Source of the DNA: Gammaproteobacteria bacterium
GTDB taxonomy: Bacteria > Pseudomonadota > Gammaproteobacteria > Xanthomonadales > SZUA-36
Assembly (NCBI GenBank): GCA_030431095.1
Contig: JAUIJU010000001.1
Span: 94,859-158,858, forward strand
DNA length: 64,000 nucleotides
Direction: 5' to 3'
Within the stretch, counting starts at the first letter, position 1; each line of letters opens with the position of its first letter. The translations under genes and the position numbers were made by a program. Shown here in pieces: positions 29,288 to 37,744 of this stretch. The notes beneath the pieces are model-generated. The model worked only from the letters and a program-made list of their open reading frames with translations, was not told the DNA's origin and did no database searches.

Positions 29288-29956
29288 TCAGTCGCCTTCG
29301 GTCAGCGCCTCGCGCAGTTTGGCCAGCCGCTCGGGTGTGCCCGAGTCGAACCAGCGCCCGTCGTGCAGTTCCCCGGTCGCCAGAAAGGTGTCCGCGGCGT
29401 GGCGCAAAACGCCGCTGATACGCCAGCGGCCGGGTTCGCTGTCTTCGAAGAGGCGTGGGTGGTACACCGCGATGCCGCTGAAAGTCACACGCGGATCGCC
29501 GGCCGTGCGCAGGCGGCCGCCGCGCAGAACGAAGTCACCTTCGGGGTGGTGTGGGGGGTTGCGGACCATGACCAGGTGCGCGCGATCGCATTTGACCTGG
29601 CGCAGGCGCGCCAGTGGAAAGTCGCACCAGATGTCACCGCTGATCACGGCAAACGGCGCTTCTCCCAACAGGGGCAGAGCGTTGAATATTCCGCCGCCGG
29701 TCTCCAGGCCCTCGGGCGGTTCCCCGGAATAGCGTATCGACAGGCCCCAGCGGCCGCCGTCGCCCAGCGCCGCCGGCAGCATGTCACCCAGGTGTCCGGT
29801 GTTGATCACCACCTCCCGAAAGCCCGCCGCGGCCAGGCCTTCCAGGTGGTACACGATCAAGGGCTTGCCGCCGACGTCGATCAGTGGTTTCGGTAAGGTA
29901 TCGGTCAGCGGTTGCAGCCGTTCACCCCGACCCGCGGCCAGGATCATGGCGCGCAT
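29288..29956 (-). CDS. murU: N-acetylmuramate alpha-1-phosphate uridylyltransferase
   Basis: Forms UDP-MurNAc from MurNAc-1-phosphate in the anabolic recycling route that bypasses MurA/MurB and gives intrinsic fosfomycin tolerance in Pseudomonas. 222 residues with the nucleotidyltransferase signature AAGRGERLQPLTDTLPKPLI (7-26), VVINTGHLGDML, and ISGDIWCDFPL. Assignment to MurU over other sugar nucleotidyltransferases rests mainly on its overlap (13 nt) with the amgK-type kinase gene, the diagnostic arrangement. Confidence 0.9.
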   Translation of the reverse strand: MRAMILAAGRGERLQPLTDTLPKPLIDVGGKPLIVYHLEGLAAAGFREVVINTGHLGDMLPAALGDGGRWGLSIRYSGEPPEGLETGGGIFNALPLLGEAPFAVISGDIWCDFPLARLRQVKCDRAHLVMVRNPPHHPEGDFVLRGGRLRTAGDPRVTFSGIAVYHPRLFEDSEPGRWRISGVLRHAADTFLATGELHDGRWFDSGTPERLAKLREALTEGD

Positions 29957-30924
29957 GACAGGCGCTCCAATTGTTGGTCAAAGTCTTCGAACTGGGGATA
30001 ACGCCCCAGCACGTCGCGAACGTAGCCCCAGAAACGCGGCACCAGGTCCAGGTAACCGGACCTGCCGTCCCGGTAGTGCAGGCGGGCAAAGATGCCCACG
30101 ATCTTCAGGTTGCGCTGCAGGCCGGTCCAGTCCACCTGTCGTTGCCAGTCGGCCGGTGCGGTTCCCGGGCACACGGATTGCCGGAACTGCTCGGTCCAGG
30201 CTTCGATCCGTTCCCGGGGCCATGCGATATAGCGGTCCCAGACCAGTGACGCGAAGTCATAGGACAGGGGCCCACGCACCGCGTCCTGGAAATCGATCAC
30301 GCCGATGTCGCCCTCGGGCGCGAGCAGCAGGTTGCAGGAATGGAAGTCCCGGTGCACGAAGACCTGGGGCTCCTCCATGGCATTGGCAAGCAGTGTGTCG
30401 CACAGGGCGGTCCAGCACTCCAGGGCCTCACTGTCCAGCGCCAGGCCCTTGTGGCGCGCCAGGTACCAGTCGGTAAACAGGTCGAGCTCCTGTTGCACCT
30501 GGTCCCGGCCGAAGGGCGGCAGGCCCTCGGCGCCCACGTCACGGGCCAGGCGCGCGAGCAGATCGAACAGGGGCGGAAACCAGCGATCCACGGTGTCCGT
30601 GTTCAGCGCGTCGCGCAGCAGGTCATCGCCCAGGTCTTCGAGCACCAGGAACCCGGTGCCAAGGTCGGCCTGTTCGATGCGTGGGGCGTGGATGCCCGCC
30701 GCATTGAGCCTGGCGGCGACGTCCACGAACGGCCGCGAATCCTCCTGTGACGGAGGGGCATCCATCAGCACCCACTGCAATCCGGCATCCCGCAGGCGAA
30801 AGTAGCGCCGAAAACTGGCGTCTCCGGCGAGTGGCGTGAGCGCCAGTTGCGGCCGCCCCAGCGATCGCCGCGCCCAGTCCAGGCCCTGCCGCGCTCTCCC
30901 ATCGATGGTGCCCGAGTCATTCAT
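29944..30924 (-). CDS. amgK: Anomeric MurNAc/GlcNAc kinase
   Basis: Phosphorylates the anomeric carbon of MurNAc (and GlcNAc) released by murein turnover, giving the substrate of MurU. 326 residues of the aminoglycoside-phosphotransferase fold: ALTPLAGDASFRRYFRL, VLEDLGDDLLRDAL, the catalytic loop VHRDFHSCNLLL and metal motif GVIDFQDAVRGP. The ATG at 30924 is selected; the upstream extension is not family-like. It is divergent from the Rrf2/suf operon. Confidence 0.92.
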   Translation of the reverse strand: MNDSGTIDGRARQGLDWARRSLGRPQLALTPLAGDASFRRYFRLRDAGLQWVLMDAPPSQEDSRPFVDVAARLNAAGIHAPRIEQADLGTGFLVLEDLGDDLLRDALNTDTVDRWFPPLFDLLARLARDVGAEGLPPFGRDQVQQELDLFTDWYLARHKGLALDSEALECWTALCDTLLANAMEEPQVFVHRDFHSCNLLLAPEGDIGVIDFQDAVRGPLSYDFASLVWDRYIAWPRERIEAWTEQFRQSVCPGTAPADWQRQVDWTGLQRNLKIVGIFARLHYRDGRSGYLDLVPRFWGYVRDVLGRYPQFEDFDQQLERLSCAP

Positions 30925-31012
30925 GGCGCGCATTGTAGCCATGGCTGCCGCCCGGCGCACCGGCTGCAGGCCGCATGAAACGGGAGTATCGGGTGAAGGA
31001 CGGGTTTAATTC

Positions 31013-31027
31013 GTACCAATTTGGTAC
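31013..31027. promoter_or_regulatory. Palindromic candidate operator for the Rrf2/suf regulator
   Basis: A 15-bp palindrome GTACCAATTTGGTAC (7-bp arms around a central T) lies 31 bp upstream of the Rrf2 start. The GGTACC at its right edge recurs imperfectly as GGTATC at 31038-31043. Rrf2 proteins usually autoregulate through such dyads. Which bases are the core promoter is unclear: a TATAGA at 31030-31035 would place the dyad over the -35/-10 spacer. Confidence 0.5.
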
Positions 31028-31057
31028 CATATAGATCGGTATCAACCGGAGCGTGTC

Positions 31058-31513
31058 GTGCTGCGTATCAGCAAACTGACGGACTACGCCATCCTCGTGA
31101 TGGTGGAACTCGGCGCCAGCCAGGGCGAGGTGCTCAGCGCGCAGTGCCTGGCCGAGCGCTGCGGGCTGGAAGTGCCCACCGTCAGCAAGGTGCTGAAGAT
31201 GCTGGTGCCTTCCGGACTGGTGACCTCTTTTCGTGGCGCCAGCGGGGGCTATCGTGCGGCGCATGCGCCGGAGCGAGTCAGCGTGGCGGCGGTGATCAGC
31301 GCCATTGAAGGTCCCATCGCCATGACCGAGTGCAGCGTGCACGAGGGTCTGTGTTCCGTCGAGGCCAGTTGCAGCGCGCGCGACAACTGGCAGAAAGTCA
31401 GCGCCGCTGTCGCCGGTGCCCTGGAAAACATCAGCCTGGCCGACATGAGCCGCCCCTCGACGCCGCCGAGGGACCGCGTCTCCGGCCTGGAAATCGCCAC
31501 ACTGAATGCGTGA
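31058..31513 (+). CDS. Rrf2 family transcriptional regulator of the suf operon
   Basis: A 151-residue regulator with the winged helix at the N-terminus (RISKLTDYAILVMVEL, EVPTVSKVLKMLVPSGLV, FRGASGGYRAA) and three Cys in TECSVHEGLCSVEASC (about residues 91-106) suited to bind a [2Fe-2S] cluster. It is encoded 21 bp before sufB, so it most likely represses suf when clusters are plentiful, as IscR or SufR do; it is closer to the regulator annotated as 'SUF system Fe-S assembly regulator' than to IscR. Start is a GTG at 31058 after a GGAGCG ribosome site. Confidence 0.9.
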   Translation: MLRISKLTDYAILVMVELGASQGEVLSAQCLAERCGLEVPTVSKVLKMLVPSGLVTSFRGASGGYRAAHAPERVSVAAVISAIEGPIAMTECSVHEGLCSVEASCSARDNWQKVSAAVAGALENISLADMSRPSTPPRDRVSGLEIATLNA

Positions 31514-31534
31514 TAGAACGCTGGGAAAACGAGC

Positions 31535-32980
<1,446 letters not shown>

Positions 32981-33150
32981 GAGGATTGGCGTACAACGCG
33001 AGGTGTTTTGGGGCCGGACGTTGGGAGAAATGGCAGGCGCAAGACGGATGTCCGTTGGCAGACCGAAACATGGAAAAAATATTCATGCATTGTAATTCCG
33101 GACATTTTGTACGAAATCAGCTTGAAGTGACTTTAATGGGTGCTTGAACG

Positions 33151-33921
33151 ATGTTGAAAATCAGTAATTTACACGCTGAAGTTGATGGAAAAGAGATTCT
33201 CCGTGGGCTGGACCTCGAGGTCGGGTCGGGGGAGATACATGCCATCATGGGCCCCAACGGCTCCGGCAAGAGCACACTGGGCAACGTGATTGCGGGCCGT
33301 GAGGGATACCAGGTCACGAAGGGGCGTGTCGAGTACCTGGGCAAGGACCTGCTGGCACTGGAACCGGAAGAGCGGGCCTGCGAGGGCGTGTTCCTGGCCT
33401 TTCAGTATCCGGTGGAAATCCCCGGGGTGAACAACACCTATTTCCTGCGGGCAGCCCTGAATGCCCGTCGCAAGTACCACGGCGAGGCCGAACTGGATTC
33501 GGTCGGCTTTCTCAAACGGGTGCGCGAAAAACTGGAGGTGCTGCATATCGGCGACGAGCTGCTGCACCGGGCCGTGAACGAGGGTTTTTCAGGTGGAGAG
33601 AAAAAGCGGAACGAGATTTTCCAGATGGCCGTGCTGGAACCGAGGCTGGCCATCCTGGACGAAACCGACTCCGGCCTGGACATCGATGCGCTCAAGACAG
33701 TGGCGGAGGGTGTCAACCGCCTGCGCAGCCCGGATCGTTCGATGGTGCTGGTGACGCACTACCAGCGCCTTCTCGACTACATCGAGCCCGACCACGTGCA
33801 CGTGCTGGCGGGTGGACGCATCGTGACCAGCGGTGGCCCGGGGCTGGCGCGACGCCTGGAAGAGGAAGGCTATGCCTGGCTCGAAGACGGCGGTATTGCC
33901 GAGGTGGCGGAGGCCTCATGA
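33151..33921 (+). CDS. sufC: Fe-S cluster assembly ATPase SufC
   Basis: ABC-type ATPase that drives conformational change of SufB/SufD. 256 residues with Walker A GPNGSGKS (34-41), the family signature GFSGGEKKRNEIFQMA, Walker B LAILDETDSGLDID and the switch HIS in VLVTHYQRLLDYI. It overlaps sufD by 4 nt. The 5' region of the gene is slightly less GC-rich than its neighbours. Confidence 0.97.
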   Translation: MLKISNLHAEVDGKEILRGLDLEVGSGEIHAIMGPNGSGKSTLGNVIAGREGYQVTKGRVEYLGKDLLALEPEERACEGVFLAFQYPVEIPGVNNTYFLRAALNARRKYHGEAELDSVGFLKRVREKLEVLHIGDELLHRAVNEGFSGGEKKRNEIFQMAVLEPRLAILDETDSGLDIDALKTVAEGVNRLRSPDRSMVLVTHYQRLLDYIEPDHVHVLAGGRIVTSGGPGLARRLEEEGYAWLEDGGIAEVAEAS

Positions 33922-35186
33922 GCACCCCCGCCCACATCGTCGAGCGGCTCGATCGGCCGGCGCCGGAATCCTGGCCGACCTGGAGTCGCGCACTCCGGGA
34001 CCGAGCCAGGGAGGGCTTCCTGGCCCACGGCCTGCCGCATTCCCGCCTGGAGGACTGGAAGTACACCTCACTGGCCGGTCTCGCCGACGGCGTACTCGAC
34101 ACCATCGGTCCCGGGGAAGGCGACGGAGCCTCCATGCGTGCGCCGGTGATCGAACATCGCGTCCTTCGCCTGGAAGATGGCAGGCCGGTCGACTCCGGAC
34201 CAGAATGGCCTGAAGGGGTCGAACTGCGACCTCTGTCCGAGGCGCTGGCCGAACCGGACGAGGCGCTTCGGGGCATGCTCGAGGCGCTGAACACGCAACA
34301 TCCCGCCCAGGCCATGACGGCGCTGAACACGGCCGACTTGCGGCATGGCCTCGTGCTCCGGGTGAGCGAGGGTGTCGACGCCGGCCGGCTCGTTCTGGCC
34401 TGGCGCAGCACGACCCAGGGCGCCGCCGCGTTGCACAATGCCCGCCTGCTGGTATCCCTTGCGCCGGGCGCACGACTGGACCTGGTGGAAGATTTTTCCG
34501 TGGCCGGCGCGCTGAACGTGATCCACCAGGTTTCCCTGGGTGAACGAAGTCTCCTGCGCCACGCCCGGATGCAGGCCAATCCGGCCGCGAGCTGGTTGAT
34601 CACGCGCATCGAGCTGGCGCAATCCGCGGACAGCCGGTTCGAACACACCAGCCTGGACCTTGGCCTGGGCCTGGCGCGTCACGACGTTCGCTGTTGCCTG
34701 GCCGAGTCCGGCGCCCGTTGCGACCTGGCCGGTGCTTACCTGCCGACCGGCAAGGCCCATGTCGACCATCACCTCGACGTGCGCCACGAAGCGCCCGGGT
34801 GCGGCAGCAGCCAGACCTACCGCGGCGTGCTCCATGACGAGGGGCGCGCCGTGTTCAACGGTCGGGTCCACGTCCTGCCCGGGGCAGACGACAGCGAAGC
34901 GCACCAGTCAAATCAGAACCTGTTGCTGTCGCGGAACGCGGAAGTCGACACCAAGCCGGAACTGATCATCGAGGCGGACGAGGTGGTTGCAAGCCACGGA
35001 GCGACCGTCGGCCAGCTTGACGAGTTGGCCGTGTTCTACCTGCGCAGCCGCGGCATCGAGGAATCCGCGGCGCGGCGCATGCTGACCGGCGCGTTTTGTC
35101 GATCCGTGGTCGAATGCATCGAGGACGAAATCGTACGCGAAGCCTTCATGGCTCGCCTGGATGACCACCTGGAGCAGGACCGATGA
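33918..35186 (+). CDS. sufD: Fe-S cluster assembly protein SufD
   Basis: Partner of SufB in SufBC2D, needed for iron entry. 422 residues with the N-terminal helical part (LPHSRLEDWKYTSLAGLADG) and the right-handed beta-helix; the conserved end motif AEVDTKPELIIEADEVVASHGATVGQLDE is split here as AEVDTKPELIIEADEVV then SHGATVGQLDELAVFYLRSRG. It overlaps sufC and sufS by 4 nt each. Confidence 0.95.
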   Translation: MSTPAHIVERLDRPAPESWPTWSRALRDRAREGFLAHGLPHSRLEDWKYTSLAGLADGVLDTIGPGEGDGASMRAPVIEHRVLRLEDGRPVDSGPEWPEGVELRPLSEALAEPDEALRGMLEALNTQHPAQAMTALNTADLRHGLVLRVSEGVDAGRLVLAWRSTTQGAAALHNARLLVSLAPGARLDLVEDFSVAGALNVIHQVSLGERSLLRHARMQANPAASWLITRIELAQSADSRFEHTSLDLGLGLARHDVRCCLAESGARCDLAGAYLPTGKAHVDHHLDVRHEAPGCGSSQTYRGVLHDEGRAVFNGRVHVLPGADDSEAHQSNQNLLLSRNAEVDTKPELIIEADEVVASHGATVGQLDELAVFYLRSRGIEESAARRMLTGAFCRSVVECIEDEIVREAFMARLDDHLEQDR

Positions 35187-36433
35187 ATCGCCCCGAGCCG
35201 GTGTCCACCGACACCGCACTGGATGTCGAACGGGTCCGGACGGATTTCCCCATCCTGCAGCGCGAAGTGCACGGCAAACCGCTGGTCTACCTGGATACGG
35301 CGGCTTCCGCGCAACGGCCCGAAGCCGTGGTGGAGGCGGTGGCCGATTTCTACCGCCGGCACAACGCGAACATTCACCGGGGCGTGCACACACTGAGCCA
35401 GGAAGCCACCGAGGCCTACGAGGGCGCGCGGGCCCGGTTGGCGTCGTTCATCAATGCGCCGTCGTCCGCCGAACTGGTGTTCACCCGAGGCACCACGGAA
35501 TCGATCAACCTGGTCGCGCAGGCCTATCTGCGGCCGCGCCTCGCGCCCGGTGACGAGATCCTGGTCTCGCGCATGGAACATCATTCGAACATCGTGCCCT
35601 GGCAGATTCTGTGCGAACAGACCGGCGCGGTGCTGCGTGTGATTCCCATCGATGACGACGGCGCCCTGGACATGAGTGCGTTCCACGACCAGCTGAACGA
35701 GCGCACGCGCCTGGTGGGGATCGTGATGGTTTCCAACGCCCTGGGCACGGTGAACCCGGTGCGTGAAATGGCCGCGGCCGCGGGATCGCTCGACATTCCG
35801 GTGCTGGTGGACGGGGCACAGGCGATGCCGCACCAGGCGGTGGACGTGCAGTCGCTCGGTTGCACCTTCTTCTGCTTCTCGGGGCACAAAATGTACGGGC
35901 CGACGGGGATCGGCGGCCTGTGGGCGCCGATGGACGTCCTGCAGGCCATGGCCCCGTACCAGGGCGGTGGCGAGATGATCCGCAAGGTCACCTTCGAAGG
36001 CACCGAGTACAACGATCCGCCCGGCAAGTTCGAGGCGGGGACGCCCAATATCGCCGGGGCCGTCGGCCTGGGCGCCGCGGTGGACTACCTGGAGGGCCTG
36101 TGCATGGACCACGTCGCGGCCTACGAGGCATCCCTGCTCGACGCGGGAACGGCCCGCCTGCTGGACGTGAAGGGTCTGCGTATCATCGGGACCGCGCCAC
36201 ACAAGGCCGGCGTGATCTCTTTCACCCTGGACGGCATCCACCCGCACGATATTGGCACCATCATCGACCACCATGGCGTGGCGATTCGCACCGGTCACCA
36301 CTGCGCCATGCCGGCCATCGCTCACTTTGGGCTTCCCGCCACGGCACGCGCTTCGCTGGGCCTGTACAACACGGTGGCCGAATTCGATCGACTGGCCGAG
36401 GCGCTGGAGCACGTCCGCGCCATGTTCGCTTGA
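35183..36433 (+). CDS. sufS: Cysteine desulfurase SufS
   Basis: PLP enzyme that removes sulfur from cysteine as a persulfide. 416 residues, type II desulfurase: PLP Lys236 in SGHKMYGPTGIG, active-site Cys374 in RTGHHCAMPAI, and the N-terminal FPILQREVHGKPLVYLDTAA. No sufE or sufU sulfur acceptor is present in this operon, so the acceptor must be encoded elsewhere. The stop overlaps the TTG of the Rieske gene. Confidence 0.97.
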   Translation: MNRPEPVSTDTALDVERVRTDFPILQREVHGKPLVYLDTAASAQRPEAVVEAVADFYRRHNANIHRGVHTLSQEATEAYEGARARLASFINAPSSAELVFTRGTTESINLVAQAYLRPRLAPGDEILVSRMEHHSNIVPWQILCEQTGAVLRVIPIDDDGALDMSAFHDQLNERTRLVGIVMVSNALGTVNPVREMAAAAGSLDIPVLVDGAQAMPHQAVDVQSLGCTFFCFSGHKMYGPTGIGGLWAPMDVLQAMAPYQGGGEMIRKVTFEGTEYNDPPGKFEAGTPNIAGAVGLGAAVDYLEGLCMDHVAAYEASLLDAGTARLLDVKGLRIIGTAPHKAGVISFTLDGIHPHDIGTIIDHHGVAIRTGHHCAMPAIAHFGLPATARASLGLYNTVAEFDRLAEALEHVRAMFA

Positions 36434-36741
36434 GCGACTGGCAACGACTGTGCGCGGCGGTGGATTTGCCTGCCGGCGCTGCCTTCGGCGGCGAGGTGGC
36501 GGGCATTCCGGTTGCCGCGTTCAACGTCAACGGGCGATTCTATGCCCTGGAAGATCGTTGCAGCCACGAACGGGTGCGTCTGTCGGCCGGTCCGGTGGCC
36601 GGTGACGTGGTGTTCTGTCCGCGCCACGGCTCCCGATTCTGCCTGGCCACCGGCCTGGCGCTGTCGCCTCCGGCCAGCGAGGCGGTAAACACCTGGGAGG
36701 TGCGCGTGGCGGACGACTGGGTGTGGGTGCGGCCCCGCTGA
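36430..36741 (+). CDS. Rieske [2Fe-2S] ferredoxin-like protein of the suf operon
   Basis: A 103-residue soluble Rieske protein. Cluster ligands are Cys44 and His46 (CSH) and Cys63 and His66 (CPRH), 16 residues apart between the pairs, the dioxygenase-ferredoxin spacing. The start is TTG at 36430, overlapping the sufS stop by 4 nt, which predicts coupled translation. A Rieske gene in this place is known from suf operons of Xanthomonas-type bacteria; its job (electron donor during cluster assembly is the usual suggestion) is unproven. Confidence 0.88.
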   Translation: MSDWQRLCAAVDLPAGAAFGGEVAGIPVAAFNVNGRFYALEDRCSHERVRLSAGPVAGDVVFCPRHGSRFCLATGLALSPPASEAVNTWEVRVADDWVWVRPR

Positions 36742-36745
36742 GGCC

Positions 36746-37744
36746 TTAGCCCCAGTTCAGGGACTCGACCAGCCCCGCCTTCACCAGGTCGTCTGGCCCG
36801 CGGTACGCGCGGCTGCCTTCATATTCCAGTGACAGGCCCGGTTCCCGTTCCAGCGTCGCGGCATAGGCCCGGTACTCGAGGCTGCCCCGCCAATACTGAC
36901 CCTCGTCCACGGCCCGGCGAATGCGGGGCTGAAAGTCATAGCGAAACTTTTCGTGCAGGATGCCCAGGTAACACGGGGACTCGAAATTGGCCTCGTAGGG
37001 AAACAGGTGATGAGGGTTGGCCATCAGGCTGTCCCTCGAGGCGCGGAACAGCGGGTACTTGGTCAGTTCGGGGGCCAGTGCTTCGCCTTCCAGGCTGAAG
37101 GCCCGCCGTCGGGGTCCGCCGGTGCGTGACACCATTCGGCGGACCGTCGTTTCGGTGTAGCCGGTGGCGTCAAACAGCGCGTGCGGTCGGTCGTCATCCG
37201 CCCCGGGCGCGACCAGCGGGCCGGGGGGATAGAGGTCCACCAGCATGCCGCGCACGCGGGTCAGTCCCAGTCCTTCCATTGTTGTCGTCAGTGCTGCCAG
37301 GTCATGCCGGGTGTTGCCATCGAACACCACGCGCTCATCGGCGTCGAGTACCAGGTACCACCCACCGGGGTCGCGCTGTCGAATCGCGTGGTTGATCCAG
37401 GCTTGCTTGGCGGTCTCCCCGAACGGCTGATCCACCTGGTAGAGCGTGACGCCCGGCTGGCGGGTCAACCACTCCCGGGTGCCGTCTTCGGAACCGTTGT
37501 CCATGAACACGAAGTCACGCACACCCAGCGATTGGTGGTGCTCGACGAACGCCGGCAGCCGATCCAGCTCGTCGCGCAGGACGCACACCAGGGTGGGCGC
37601 ACCGTCGGCCGGCGCCCGGCCAGGCGTCGAGACCGGTTCGAGATCGAGCGATTCCATATACGCCAGGATGCGCTGGACATAGGGGGGCGGGTCAGCTGGC
37701 TGTCCCGCCATCCCCCGCCCCGCCGCGGGAACGGCCCGGATCAT
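36746..37744 (-). CDS. Family 2-type glycosyltransferase
   Basis: A 332-residue GT-A enzyme of the Glyco_tranf_2_4 kind. The donor-binding part starts TLVCVLRDELDRLPAFVEHH, continues FVFMDNGSEDGTREWL and carries the metal motif WYLVLDADERVVF. The C-terminal region LHEKFRYDFQPRIRRAVDEG is typical of this subgroup. No membrane segment is seen, so it is cytosolic. Its ATG overlaps the preceding gene's stop by 4 nt (ATGA), placing it in a two-gene operon with the 942-residue transferase. Acceptor and donor sugars are unknown. Confidence 0.85.
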   Translation of the reverse strand: MIRAVPAAGRGMAGQPADPPPYVQRILAYMESLDLEPVSTPGRAPADGAPTLVCVLRDELDRLPAFVEHHQSLGVRDFVFMDNGSEDGTREWLTRQPGVTLYQVDQPFGETAKQAWINHAIRQRDPGGWYLVLDADERVVFDGNTRHDLAALTTTMEGLGLTRVRGMLVDLYPPGPLVAPGADDDRPHALFDATGYTETTVRRMVSRTGGPRRRAFSLEGEALAPELTKYPLFRASRDSLMANPHHLFPYEANFESPCYLGILHEKFRYDFQPRIRRAVDEGQYWRGSLEYRAYAATLEREPGLSLEYEGSRAYRGPDDLVKAGLVESLNWG

